In this document: one piece after another, positions 16,467 to 25,445 of the stretch
Position numbering within the stretch: position 1 is the stretch's first letter
Layout of the letters: each line of letters opens with the position of its first letter
Virus record (IMG/VR): IMGVR_UViG_3300049043_000233
Location: 1-63,978 of that record
Source of the DNA: a virus
Strand: one strand, 5' to 3'
DNA length: 63,978 nt
Notes under the pieces: generated by a model
Told to the model about the DNA's origin: nothing
Seen by the model: only the letters and a program-made list of their open reading frames with translations
Databases searched by the model: none
Translations under genes and position numbers: made by a program

Positions 16467-18362
16467 GTGGCTACTATTCTTTACGCTGGTGATGCAGGGT
16501 GTCAAACGGGCTTTGGGCGTGTGGCCGAATATCTGCTTCCGGCGCTTGCCGAAAAGCATGACGTGCATGTACTTGCCGTAAATTGGCACGGGGACCCATC
16601 GCCACTGCAGAAATGCTGCAAGATGTATCCCGCCATGGCTCATGGCACCGATCCCTTTGGCTCTCATCGCATTGGCGAACTGCTGCAGGTGATCAAACCA
16701 GACTTGGTGTGGGTGACAAATGACATTTGGTGCGCCATCAATCTATGGGAGGCGGCTAAACCATTCCAGGAAAGCCTTGGCTTCAAATGGTTTGTCTACA
16801 CGCCGATCGACAGTTATGGCATCTTTCCCGAGCTGCTTCCAGCGCTTGAACAGTGGGACGGCATTGCCACCTACACTCGTTTTGGCGCCGAAGAAATTGA
16901 AAAGATTGGTTACAAGGATACAATCCGCATCATCGGCCACGGCACCGACTTTTCAAAATTCTTCCCACTAGACCGAGCTGCATGCCGCAAAGAGCTTGGA
17001 GTGCCGGAGGATGTCTTTATTGTGTTCAATGGCAACAGGAACCAACCTCGCAAGCGCATTGATCTGACCATCAAGGGCTTCGTCAAGTTTGCAAAAGACA
17101 AGCCCGATGCTCGACTGTGGCTCAATATGGGCAAAAAAGACATGGGCTGGGACCTCGTGCCACTATTCAAGAGAGTGGCAAGAGACGAGGGTTACGATCC
17201 TACTGGCAAGCTCATTCTTACCAGTCCGCATTTTTCAACAGACAACTGCCTTCCCATTGAACAGCTCAACAAGGTGTACAACGCAGTGGACATTGGCGTG
17301 AACACCTGCATTGGCGAGGGTTGGGGGCTGGTTAATACGGAGCATGCTGCCACGGGGGTGGCTCAATTGGTGCCGGATCATACCAGCCTCAAAGAAATCT
17401 TTTACGACGTGCCCAGAATTGCCTGTCATGGTTCGGAAACCGACAGGAACTATGGTCTTGAAAGGCCCTTGCCAGAGCCTGATAGCATGGCCCTGCTTCT
17501 CGATCACTACTATCGCGATCGCAGTCTCCTGAAGCAGGCAGGGGATTGGTGCTATCAGCGCATGCACGAAGAACCGCTCACCTGGCCCTTCATTCAAAAG
17601 CAAATGCTCGCCACTATCAGGGAACTGCTCGTCAAAACCAAGAAAACCGCCGTCAAGGGCTTCGCAAAAAAGACTGAGGGCCAGGGAACCACGCACTTCC
17701 CTGGCCGCTCTTCTCAGTGGCTTGACTTCAGCGAAGGCCAAGCCGTGTTTTGCATTAGCCTGCTAAACGATGAAAGGCGTCCTAGATTCGCGGCGTCCAT
17801 GGAAAAAATTGGACAACAGTTTGTATGGTGGACGGCCGTAGATGGTCGAGGGCTATCTAGGAAGGAGATGAGTGCCATGAGTCAGGTGCCAATTGAATGG
17901 GAGATAGACGACGACAAAGATGTGTTGCATCGCGTGGGAGAGGCCGCATTGATTGCCTCTTCCATTGGCCTCTGGACCCATGCCAAGGAGCAAGGTTTGG
18001 ACCATTTAGTGGTCCTTGAGGATGACACAGAGGTGATGCGTAAGCTAGTGCTCGAAGTGCCGGATGATGCTGATTTGGTGTTCTTTAATGATCGCAGCGT
18101 GCGAAACAAGGAAGGGCTCACTTGGGGATATGTTTGCGGCACCGATGGCTATTTGGTGACGAAGCAAGGTCTTGATAAGCTTTTGAAGATTTTTTCAACA
18201 ATGTACTTGCCACTTGATTTGCAAATGATCGCCAACATGGAAAGCATGCGCGATTCCAACCATCATCTTTTTGGTTATAGGCGAGAGCACCTGCCTCTTT
18301 TGAAAAGCTATACGCATCCCCCCATTGCATTTCACAAAGATTCACCATCACGCATCCGATGA
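16467..18362 (+). CDS. Two-domain glycosyltransferase (GT4-like plus GT25-like)
   Basis: A 631-residue fusion. Residues 1 to about 400 are a GT-B fold of the GT4 kind: DAGCQTGFGRVAEYLLPAL, FNGNRNQPRKRIDLTIKGF, then GEGWGLVNTEHAATGV as the donor-binding EX7E-like segment. Residues about 415-631 resemble GT25 (LOS galactosyltransferase type): CISLLNDERRPRFAASMEKI, WWTAVDGRGLS, LVVLEDDTEVM. The head-gene position and the ATGA overlap with the radical SAM gene suggest virion modification, but surface glycan or DNA glycosylation is possible. The substrates cannot be told. Confidence 0.85.
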   Translation: MATILYAGDAGCQTGFGRVAEYLLPALAEKHDVHVLAVNWHGDPSPLQKCCKMYPAMAHGTDPFGSHRIGELLQVIKPDLVWVTNDIWCAINLWEAAKPFQESLGFKWFVYTPIDSYGIFPELLPALEQWDGIATYTRFGAEEIEKIGYKDTIRIIGHGTDFSKFFPLDRAACRKELGVPEDVFIVFNGNRNQPRKRIDLTIKGFVKFAKDKPDARLWLNMGKKDMGWDLVPLFKRVARDEGYDPTGKLILTSPHFSTDNCLPIEQLNKVYNAVDIGVNTCIGEGWGLVNTEHAATGVAQLVPDHTSLKEIFYDVPRIACHGSETDRNYGLERPLPEPDSMALLLDHYYRDRSLLKQAGDWCYQRMHEEPLTWPFIQKQMLATIRELLVKTKKTAVKGFAKKTEGQGTTHFPGRSSQWLDFSEGQAVFCISLLNDERRPRFAASMEKIGQQFVWWTAVDGRGLSRKEMSAMSQVPIEWEIDDDKDVLHRVGEAALIASSIGLWTHAKEQGLDHLVVLEDDTEVMRKLVLEVPDDADLVFFNDRSVRNKEGLTWGYVCGTDGYLVTKQGLDKLLKIFSTMYLPLDLQMIANMESMRDSNHHLFGYRREHLPLLKSYTHPPIAFHKDSPSRIR

Positions 18363-20005
18363 ATTCCCGTCTCAAGAACGTTCAAATTCAAACACAAGCA
18401 GCATGCAATGCAAATTGTGTGTTTTGTCCATGGATAGAAAGTTGGCATCATTCCAACTATGGAGTGATGGATAGGCAATTGTTTTCGCGGATTCTCGACA
18501 TGCTTTTGCCATGGAAAGCCAACATTGAAGATGGAGGAAAGATTTGCCCCTATCTCATGCAAGAGCCTTTTGTTGATAAACGCATTTTTGAACTGTGCGA
18601 AGAAATTCAAGAGAAGTTTCCAGGGGCACTTCTAGAGCTTTCAACAAATGGAGCTCTACTATCAAAAGATAATACTGATCGTCTAATTCCTTTGCTTGAG
18701 GGCAGGCCCCACGAGATTTGGGTGAGCCATCATGGCATTGATAAAGCGTCGCATGAGGAGATTATGAAGATCAATCATGAGCGATCCACTGCCAATCTTC
18801 TCCATTTGATCAAAGAAGCCAAGGGAAGGCTCAACGTTCGAGTGCGTGGCAGCGGTTCTTCTCGCACGGGCATTGGACGTCATTGGTTCTCTCGGCAGGA
18901 ATACTTTGCTTATTGGTATAAGCTCTCGCAAGATCATGGCTTTGATTTGTCTTGGATTGATCTTGACTATTTCACCTACCATGATCGGGCGGGCACAATC
19001 AAGCGGGATGAACGCAGTGCAGGGGACAATAATTTTGGCATTGTGAGAGACATTGGTCCCAATGCTCCTTTCCATTGCAGCCGTCTTGACGAATGGCTTC
19101 ACATCATGTGGAATGGTGACATTCGCTTGTGCTGCATGGATTACCACGCAGAAGTGAAATTGCCCAACCTCAATGAAATGACGATTGAGGAATACTATCG
19201 AGGGAATGATTTTGCTGGCATTGCCGCACAAGTGACAGGGCGGCAGCAGAGTGCCGATGATTTCATTTGCAAAAGATGCACTGAGCCCGGGAGGCTAAAA
19301 TACAATGCAAAGCCAGACTTCGCCTTGACCATGGAGTGTCCTTCTTGCATTGTTGACTCCTCGGTCAACCGTGAACACCATCGATATGCCATTGCCAACG
19401 CAATGCTTGGCCCCGCTGATCCATCGCTCCCTAATGCCGCCTTCTGGAAAGAACTGGCAAAGCGATGGGAAGTGGGGCTGGCAGATGCTCTTTCTCGTCG
19501 TTGCAACAACTGCGAAAACTATATTGACACGCAGCAAATTCAAGAATGTATTCAACGACATGGATCGTTTGACATTACAAGTCTTGGTGGTGCCTTTCGC
19601 GACATGGGAGACGCTAGTGGATATTGCACGCTTTATGACATCACCTGTACAGCAAGCAGGGTTTGTGTAGACTGGGAAGCTGGTGGACCCATTACCACTT
19701 TTAAAGAAGGATCAAGCGCCATGGAAGAAGCGACAAACGATCGCGCAGACGCCAAAAAGATGTCTGCAAAGCAGAAGAAGATTTCTGAGGTTATGCGTGA
19801 GTTCAAAGAGGGAAAACTTAAAAGCAGCAGCGGTCAACCAATTACTAATTACAAACAGGCCGTGGCCGTAGCCCTGTCAGAAGCGGGCATGGCAATGAAG
19901 AAAAAGGACGCCAGTGAAGACTATTTGCGTGGATTCATCCAGCAAATTTTACAGGAAGAAGAGGCCATGCAGGAAGAAGGCGATAATACCTGCCCAAAGG
20001 ACTGA
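18359..20005 (+). CDS. Radical SAM/SPASM protein fused to phage-virion domains
   Basis: 548 residues. The radical SAM cluster motif CNANCVFC (C16, C20, C23) binds a 4Fe-4S cluster and S-adenosylmethionine. A SPASM-like set follows (CSRLDEWLHIM, GDIRLCCMDY, DFICKRC), typical of enzymes that modify peptides. From about residue 320 there is a second Cys-rich region (MECPSCIV; RRCNNCENYI; GYCTLYDITC; RVCVDWEAGGP) of a kind seen in phage head proteins. It is followed by KISEVMREFKEGKLKSS, a short basic domain common in phage structural proteins. Starts by ATGA overlap with the glycosyltransferase. A likely -1 frameshift at about 19,985 would add another domain. Confidence 0.8.
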   Translation: MNSRLKNVQIQTQAACNANCVFCPWIESWHHSNYGVMDRQLFSRILDMLLPWKANIEDGGKICPYLMQEPFVDKRIFELCEEIQEKFPGALLELSTNGALLSKDNTDRLIPLLEGRPHEIWVSHHGIDKASHEEIMKINHERSTANLLHLIKEAKGRLNVRVRGSGSSRTGIGRHWFSRQEYFAYWYKLSQDHGFDLSWIDLDYFTYHDRAGTIKRDERSAGDNNFGIVRDIGPNAPFHCSRLDEWLHIMWNGDIRLCCMDYHAEVKLPNLNEMTIEEYYRGNDFAGIAAQVTGRQQSADDFICKRCTEPGRLKYNAKPDFALTMECPSCIVDSSVNREHHRYAIANAMLGPADPSLPNAAFWKELAKRWEVGLADALSRRCNNCENYIDTQQIQECIQRHGSFDITSLGGAFRDMGDASGYCTLYDITCTASRVCVDWEAGGPITTFKEGSSAMEEATNDRADAKKMSAKQKKISEVMREFKEGKLKSSSGQPITNYKQAVAVALSEAGMAMKKKDASEDYLRGFIQQILQEEEAMQEEGDNTCPKD

Positions 20006-20139
20006 GGGGCGACGCCGAATCATTTTCCCCTCCATCGTCTGTTCGTGCCGCAGCGCGTCGTGGCCTCGAACTTCGCAGGAAATATGGCAAAGGCGGACTG
20101 ACCACTCAGGAGGCAGGCAAGCAGGGCATTGGTAGTGGC

Positions 20140-20352
20140 GTGGCAAGAGCCACTAGCTTGGCCAATGGCGAAGCCGTGAGTTACGAGACGATTAAGCGCA
20201 TGGCCGCATTCTTCTCTCGCCACGAAAAGAATAAAGGTGGAGGAGAAAATGACGCTGGATATATAGCGTGGGAATTATGGGGCGGAAACGCGGGAAGGTC
20301 GTGGGCGTCACGCATCATTAAGATGGTGGAAAGTCGTCGTCAAGGACAATGA
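20140..20352 (+). CDS. Head-protein-type C-terminal domain, probably frameshifted from the radical SAM gene
   Basis: This frame is open from about 19,988 and reads LPKGLRGDAESFSPPSSVR, AAARRGLELRRKYGKGG, VSYETIKRMAAFFSRHEKN, GYIAWELWGGNAGRSWASR. The latter is a domain I associate with phage head and protease proteins. The first in-frame start (GTG 20140) would cut the domain in half. If one base is missing in the C-run of aatacctg near 19,985, the radical SAM protein continues into this domain. It ends with an ATGA overlap to the next gene. Confidence 0.55.
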   Translation: MARATSLANGEAVSYETIKRMAAFFSRHEKNKGGGENDAGYIAWELWGGNAGRSWASRIIKMVESRRQGQ

Positions 20353-20657
20353 GCGAATACGTCCGGGTGATTGAGGAAGAAGAAGAAGATGGCATTGGCC
20401 TAATGAAGGCGCTTGCCATTTTGTCCGCTCACGAACATCGCGGCACTTCTCATTGGCGATTGATTGAACAACAGCATTTCAAGAATGGGCGTCTTGACGA
20501 AACTCATATTTTTGTGGAAACCTTCTACGAGAAGCCCGACGAACACTTTGAACCAGTAAAGATGCTTACCTTCGAGGCCGAGGCCATTGCCAAGGCTTAT
20601 GTCATGGAAAGCATTGAGGCTCAAATTCGTGATCTTCAAGACGATGACGATGACTGA
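20349..20657 (+). CDS. Hypothetical acidic protein
   Basis: A 102-residue acidic protein with EEEEEDGIGLMKALAILSAH, ETFYEKPDEHFEPVKMLTF and a C-terminal run of five Asp. Starts by ATGA overlap with the preceding frame and overlaps convergently with the 3' end of the XRE regulator. Function unknown. Confidence 0.6.
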   Translation: MSEYVRVIEEEEEDGIGLMKALAILSAHEHRGTSHWRLIEQQHFKNGRLDETHIFVETFYEKPDEHFEPVKMLTFEAEAIAKAYVMESIEAQIRDLQDDDDD

Positions 20658-20932
20658 CCAGCGTTCAAAACAAAACTAGGCATTCCCAATAGCCAAAGCA
20701 CCGACACTCCATATACGCCACTGAGGGTGGCAAGTTGCACTGCCGAGGGTTCTGTTTCGGCTCGTTCCATGCGGCAGTAAGTGCTTGCCCCAATATGAAG
20801 CTCCTTGGCAATGGCTCGCTGAGAAAGTCCACTGTTTAGTCGCGCATCTCGTAGCCGTTCGGCCACGACTAGCTTGCGCTGGTGATGAGGCATCCGCAGA
20901 GCGTTGGTGCTGCTGGCCATCAAAAACCGCAT
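20636..20932 (-). CDS. XRE/Cro-type helix-turn-helix regulator
   Basis: A 98-residue protein on the minus strand inside the head module. AERLRDARLNSGLSQRAIAK, ELHIGASTYCRMERAETEP, AVQLATLSGVYGVSVLWLLG is a classic Cro/CI-family helix-turn-helix. It lacks a peptidase or dimerisation domain, so it is Cro-like in size. It faces the protease/capsid operon across a 62-base intergenic region and could control itself and that operon. A second in-frame ATG four codons in is an alternative start. Confidence 0.8.
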   Translation of the reverse strand: MRFLMASSTNALRMPHHQRKLVVAERLRDARLNSGLSQRAIAKELHIGASTYCRMERAETEPSAVQLATLSGVYGVSVLWLLGMPSFVLNAGQSSSSS

Positions 20933-20994
20933 TTTCTGTGCCGCCTATGGGACAAATGTTTTGATTATTGTAAACCATTGGCTAGTTTTATACC
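20933..20994. promoter_or_regulatory. Divergent promoter/operator region between the XRE and head genes
   Basis: A 62-base AT-rich space. A possible rightward promoter is TTGTAA with TTATAC about 16 bases on, just before the ATG at 20995. An imperfect palindrome TTGATTATTGTAA is a candidate operator for the XRE protein. Confidence 0.35.
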
Positions 20995-22185
20995 ATGAGC
21001 GAAACTTCTTTTCGTTACGATGTTGCGCCGATCGAGCGTTATGAGATGACCCCTGAGGGTTATCTCCGCGCTTGGGCAACCATCGCACGCACTGGTGTGC
21101 AAATGTACACCGATGCCGATGGTTCCGTTCGTCGCGAATATCGTCCAGCGGAAGAAGTAAGTTCGCCAGAGAGCCTCGCTTCCTTTGCGGGCAAGGCTGT
21201 CACTCTCGAACATCCCCCCATTCTTCTTGATAGCGCCAACACGAAAAACTATCAAATTGGTTTTTCTGGCACTGAAGTGGTTTATGACAACGGCTTTGTT
21301 CGTGCTGTCATGACCATTACGGATAAGGACGCCATCGAAAAGATCATGCGCGGCGATGCAAAAGAAGTCAGTGCCGGCTATAGGGTTGAATTTGACCCTA
21401 CGCCCGGCGTTGCGGATACAGGCGAGAATTACGATGGCATCCAACGGATGATCAATGGTAATCACATTGCCGTGGTTCGCAGGGGTCGGGCTGGCCCACA
21501 GGTGAAGCTTCATCTAGATCGTCTAGATGCCGCAGATCCATCATTACTTTCCATTGAGGACCCATCTATGACTGCAAAAGTCAATTTTGATGGCGCCGAG
21601 TTTGAGGTGAGCGAGAGCGTTGCTCTGGCGATCACTAAAGAACGCGAAGACGCCAAGATGTCCTACGAGGACATGAAGAAGAAGTACGATGCCATGATGG
21701 CCGAAGCTTCCAAAATGAAGGAAGAAATGGATGCCATGGGCAAAGAGATGAAGGGCAAATGCGATGCCGCTGAAGGTCGCGCTGATGCCTTGGAGCAAGA
21801 ACTGGAAGCCGCCAAGGCCGATCTGGAAGCTGCTGCTCAAGTGAATGTTGATTCGCTTGTTGAGGAGCGTTTTGCTCTGATTGATAAAGCTCGCGCCACC
21901 CTGGATAGCGAGTTTGATTTCACCGGCAAAAAAGCTCGTGAAATCATGGAAGCCGCCATTAAGGCGGTGCGTGGCGACTCTTTTGATCTGTCGGAGCGTT
22001 CCGACGATTACGTGGAAGCCATGTTTGACACTCTGGCCGAGTCCGCTCATAGCGATTCTGCCACCACCGATGAGCTGCGCAAAGCCGTTGCTTCCATCGC
22101 CACTCCTGCTTCTGCACCGTCTTCCTACATGGAGCGCCTGCAGAACGCCTGGAAGACCCCCCTTTCCATCTCCAAGGAGCGCTGA
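20995..22185 (+). CDS. Prohead protease (DUF2213-like) fused to scaffold
   Basis: 396 residues. The first about 180 match the DUF2213 prohead protease type: GYLRAWATIARTGVQMYTD, FAGKAVTLEHPPIL, DAKEVSAGYRVEFD, INGNHIAVVRRGRAG. Residues about 215-300 are a long acidic coiled coil (KKKYDAMMAEASKMKEEMD; DALEQELEAAKADLEAAAQ) typical of scaffolding protein. One polypeptide probably scaffolds the procapsid and then cleaves itself. Directly precedes the cement and capsid genes. Confidence 0.8.
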   Translation: MSETSFRYDVAPIERYEMTPEGYLRAWATIARTGVQMYTDADGSVRREYRPAEEVSSPESLASFAGKAVTLEHPPILLDSANTKNYQIGFSGTEVVYDNGFVRAVMTITDKDAIEKIMRGDAKEVSAGYRVEFDPTPGVADTGENYDGIQRMINGNHIAVVRRGRAGPQVKLHLDRLDAADPSLLSIEDPSMTAKVNFDGAEFEVSESVALAITKEREDAKMSYEDMKKKYDAMMAEASKMKEEMDAMGKEMKGKCDAAEGRADALEQELEAAKADLEAAAQVNVDSLVEERFALIDKARATLDSEFDFTGKKAREIMEAAIKAVRGDSFDLSERSDDYVEAMFDTLAESAHSDSATTDELRKAVASIATPASAPSSYMERLQNAWKTPLSISKER

Positions 22186-22188
22186 TCC

Positions 22189-22752
22189 ATGGCCGTCACT
22201 TTTACCCCTTCGGGCACGGCTGCTGCAGGTGGTGTTCAGCAAAGCTATGCGCTTGAGCTGACTGCCCTTCAGGAAGGCCAACTGTCCGACATCCGCGACA
22301 ACACCATTGGCACCTATATCAATGAGACGGGTGCTGTCATTCCCTTTGGCAATATCGTCACCTTTGCTAGTGGCGGCACTGTTGCCAACTCCGCTAAGAC
22401 CATCAGTGGCACCTCTGAAACCGTGGTGGGTGTTAATGTTCTCACCTATGTAGACGAGAAAGCTGCCGACGCCAACAGCCGTCCCGGCGTGAAAGCCGCT
22501 CAGGCAATGAACGTGGCTAACGAAGGTGCAGTGGCCATGTATGTGCATGGTTCCGTCACCCCGGCTACTGCCGTGCGTGTGATCCACACAGCCACTGGCG
22601 TGCAGTACGCGGGTCAACTGCGTAGCGCATCGCTTTCGGGCAAGACTGCTGTTCTCTCGAACGCTCGTTATCTCACTTCCGTCACCGGCTCTGGCCTGGC
22701 GATCGTTGAGTTTAACGGTCCTGCCTTCACCCTCACCGCTGACAATTCCTGA
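22189..22752 (+). CDS. Capsid cement/decoration protein (DUF2190-like)
   Basis: A 187-residue beta-rich, Gly/Ala/Thr-rich protein (GAVIPFGNIVTFASGGTV; PGVKAAQAMNVANEGAVAMY) between the scaffold and the capsid gene. This is the position and look of the structural cement proteins that stabilise expanded capsids. Confidence 0.65.
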   Translation: MAVTFTPSGTAAAGGVQQSYALELTALQEGQLSDIRDNTIGTYINETGAVIPFGNIVTFASGGTVANSAKTISGTSETVVGVNVLTYVDEKAADANSRPGVKAAQAMNVANEGAVAMYVHGSVTPATAVRVIHTATGVQYAGQLRSASLSGKTAVLSNARYLTSVTGSGLAIVEFNGPAFTLTADNS

Positions 22753-22766
22753 TAGGAGGCCCTCCC

Positions 22767-23672
22767 ATGTCTGATTTTCGTATGGATGAAGCGGGTCTGT
22801 TTCTCTCGCGTCAGCTTGAGTACATCCGCCCGCAGGTGTTTGAGATTCAGTACGCTGACATCAAATACCCCACTATCCTGCCCGTGACCAGCGAGGCTGG
22901 TCCTGGCGCACAAACCTTCACCTACCGCATCATGGATGCCACGGGTGATTTCAAGGTGATTTCCGACGCCGCCGATGATCTGCCTCGTGCCGACATCAGC
23001 CAAACCGAGAAGAGCATCAACATCCGCTCGATCGGTGGTTCGTTTGGCTACACCGTTCAAGAACTTCGTGCTGCACAAATGGCGAATATCGCCCTTGAGC
23101 AGCGTCGCGCTTCCGCCGTTCGTCGTGCTTACGAAGAAAAAGTGGAAGGCATTGCCATGTTCGGTGAGTCCTCCGTTGGCTTGGCTGGTTTCTTCAACAA
23201 TTCCACGGTTGACCTTGTGGTTGCCGATAAGTGGTTCACCGATAGCGGCACCACTGCTCAGGAAATGCTTGAGCTTTTGAACTATGGCGTGACTGCCATT
23301 GTCAATGGCTCGCAAATGAAAGAAGAGCCCGACACTATCCTCATGCCCTTTGAGGATTACAGCAAGGTGAGCACCACTCGTAATAGCGATTCTTCGGATG
23401 TCACTGTGCTGGAATATTTCCTGCGCACCAACCCTTACATCCGCAACGTTGAGCCCATCAACCAGCTCAAAGCTGGCAACGGCTCGCTTACCAAGAACCG
23501 CATGGTCGTGTACAAGCGCGATCCTCAGAAGGTGCAACTGCACCTGCCCCAACCCCTTGAACTGTTCCCCCCTCAACAGCGCGGTCTGGAATTCATCGTT
23601 CCCGCCCATGCTCGCGTGGGTGGCGTGGCCCTCTACTACCCCAAGAGCGTCATTTACGTTCAAGATAACTGA
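22767..23672 (+). CDS. Major capsid protein (DUF2184-like)
   Basis: 301 residues with strong Shine-Dalgarno (ataggaggccctcccatg). SDFRMDEAGLFLSRQLEYI, SIGGSFGYTVQELRAAQM, RRAYEEKVEGIAMFGE, EFIVPAHARVGGVALYYP fit DUF2184 capsid proteins with an HK97 fold. The phage head shell is built from this protein. Context (scaffold, cement, connectors) agrees. Confidence 0.85.
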   Translation: MSDFRMDEAGLFLSRQLEYIRPQVFEIQYADIKYPTILPVTSEAGPGAQTFTYRIMDATGDFKVISDAADDLPRADISQTEKSINIRSIGGSFGYTVQELRAAQMANIALEQRRASAVRRAYEEKVEGIAMFGESSVGLAGFFNNSTVDLVVADKWFTDSGTTAQEMLELLNYGVTAIVNGSQMKEEPDTILMPFEDYSKVSTTRNSDSSDVTVLEYFLRTNPYIRNVEPINQLKAGNGSLTKNRMVVYKRDPQKVQLHLPQPLELFPPQQRGLEFIVPAHARVGGVALYYPKSVIYVQDN

Positions 23673-23720
23673 GCATGAAAGGGGCGTTAAGCTGATTAGC
23701 AGTTCTTATCGAACATTTCC

Positions 23721-24107
23721 ATGTTGATCGCTTATCGCCCCGAGCTCGAAAATCCGCCTCGTGAAGGGGGACTCGGCGTCATTACAGACGTTGGCATGAT
23801 CCAGCTCAGTCCGGGAGTGAATTCAGACGTGCCAGAAACCAAATGGGCTCAGGCACGTAGCAATGCAACCGTCAAGCGTCTTCTGGCGATTGGCGCCATT
23901 GAAGAGCTGAAAGACACTCCCACTGTTCAGGACATCCCCCAGAAGGTATCCACCCTTGTCGATCTTTCACTTTCCGACGCAATCCGCATGATTGAAATCA
24001 TGCACGATGAAGAACAGCTTCAAAGCTGGAAAAAAGTGGAAGGGCGGGTGAGGGTGCGCAATGCCATCAGCAAGCGTCTTGAGGCCATTCGCATTGGGAA
24101 AGCCTAA
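23721..24107 (+). CDS. Putative head-tail connector-region protein
   Basis: 128 residues after the capsid gene: GVITDVGMIQLSPGVNSDVP, VKRLLAIGAIEELKD, LSDAIRMIEIMHDEEQLQSW. A helical C-terminus. It probably belongs to the neck by position. The next gene begins 2 bases after its stop. Confidence 0.55.
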   Translation: MLIAYRPELENPPREGGLGVITDVGMIQLSPGVNSDVPETKWAQARSNATVKRLLAIGAIEELKDTPTVQDIPQKVSTLVDLSLSDAIRMIEIMHDEEQLQSWKKVEGRVRVRNAISKRLEAIRIGKA

Positions 24108-24109
24108 TC

Positions 24110-24421
24110 ATGGCCGTCACCTATGCCAGCTTCTTAGATCGCTTCCCCGAATTCACTCCCCATCCATCGGGCATTGTGAATGGGGCCATCACAGAGGCAG
24201 CGGCTGATGTTGGCGACGTTTTCGGCAATCAAGCCGATCGCGCAACCAAGCACCTAGCCGCACACATTATTGCCATTCAACTTGCACAAATGGGCATTCA
24301 AATTGGTGCCACGGATGGCAAGGTTTATGGCAAAGGACTTGAAGCCACTCAATATGGCCAAGAGTTCAAACGCATGCTTGAAACCGTCGTTGGTGCTTCT
24401 TCAATTGGTTTTGTTGTATGA
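24110..24421 (+). CDS. Head-tail connector (DUF4054-like adaptor)
   Basis: 103 residues: YASFLDRFPEFTPHPSGIV, ITEAAADVGDVFGNQADRAT, HLAAHIIAIQLAQMG. This matches the helical adaptor proteins (DUF4054/gp6-like) that sit under the portal. ATGA overlap with the next gene. Confidence 0.75.
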   Translation: MAVTYASFLDRFPEFTPHPSGIVNGAITEAAADVGDVFGNQADRATKHLAAHIIAIQLAQMGIQIGATDGKVYGKGLEATQYGQEFKRMLETVVGASSIGFVV

Positions 24422-24807
24422 CCAACTCCCTTGCGCCACTTGCTAATGCCACCCTGGTGTGGCAAGTTGCGTCTGGGTATGTGGCCGACAATACCACTGG
24501 CAATTATGTGGCCATGGCAACTGGCATCACATACCATGCCTCGTTGAAGCAAAAGCAGAATCCTCGTTTTGATTATTTGCTTGGGGCTGATAATACGGCA
24601 GTGTACATGGAAGGAAGGCTAACTTCACCATTAGCCCTTTCCGGCATCACTCCTGGAAGCTCCGCTGCAGCAACAATCAATGGGAGGGAAGGACGGTTTG
24701 AACTGTTGCCCAACGAGCAAATTGCTGAACACTATTGGCAGTTTCTCGGCACGCCAATCCGGGGCATTTTTAGACTGGTTGGCAAAGGAAGCGTTCAGAA
24801 CGTCTGA
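24418..24807 (+). CDS. Putative head-closure protein
   Basis: 129 residues, beta-rich: LVWQVASGYVADNTTGNYVA, YLLGADNTAVYMEGRL, LPNEQIAEHYWQFLGTPIRG. Size and place after the adaptor suggest the stopper/head-closure role; no direct motif. Confidence 0.5.
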   Translation: MTNSLAPLANATLVWQVASGYVADNTTGNYVAMATGITYHASLKQKQNPRFDYLLGADNTAVYMEGRLTSPLALSGITPGSSAAATINGREGRFELLPNEQIAEHYWQFLGTPIRGIFRLVGKGSVQNV

Positions 24808-24844
24808 CGCTTAACCACTTTCTCTTTCCATTGAGGATCTTCTC

Positions 24845-25423
24845 ATGCTCTATCATCCCACCGAGCTGGTTAAGAGCCAAGACGTTATTGTGCGCGTTGG
24901 CTCCGTTATCACTGCTTCTGGTCGTCCCGTTATCACCCAGAGTGGCGCCACTTTTACTGTTAGCGGCGCTCCCACCCTCTACACTCTTCAAGCTGCCACC
25001 ACAGCTTCTGTTGCCTTCAACGATGGCAACACAGAGTTCTATCTGCTGGGCGGCGGCGGCTTCTCGGACAGCGTGATCGTCACTTCGCAGGCCACTGCCT
25101 CTATCACTTCTTATTTTCAGAAGGATGTGGACGGTACGACCTTCGTACCCGATAGTTTCGACGAAGCCTTCCAGGTGATCGCCACCGGTCGTTACGACAA
25201 GACTGCTGAAGTGTATGTCGAAATCAACAAGCAACTTGGCTCAAGCGGCACCACGTTTTACTACGATCGCGTGGCCTATGTGGGTCGCGTGATGAACTAC
25301 AACGAGAATTATCCTGCCGATAACCTCGTGGAGGTCACCTTTGATTTGATCAGTCGCGGTCGTATTGGCATTCACCAGGCCGCCACCTCATCGGGCAGCA
25401 TCATTCCGTCAGCTCCCAACTGA
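24845..25423 (+). CDS. Putative tail or neck structural protein
   Basis: 192 residues from ATG after ggatcttctc. Beta-rich with IVRVGSVITASGRPVITQSG, TSYFQKDVDGTTFVPDSFD, YVEINKQLGSSGTTFYYDR. Resembles tail-tube/neck proteins by composition and place. A terminator-like hairpin follows. Confidence 0.5.
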   Translation: MLYHPTELVKSQDVIVRVGSVITASGRPVITQSGATFTVSGAPTLYTLQAATTASVAFNDGNTEFYLLGGGGFSDSVIVTSQATASITSYFQKDVDGTTFVPDSFDEAFQVIATGRYDKTAEVYVEINKQLGSSGTTFYYDRVAYVGRVMNYNENYPADNLVEVTFDLISRGRIGIHQAATSSGSIIPSAPN

Positions 25424-25445
25424 TCTTTCCATCGTTTTTCTTGCT

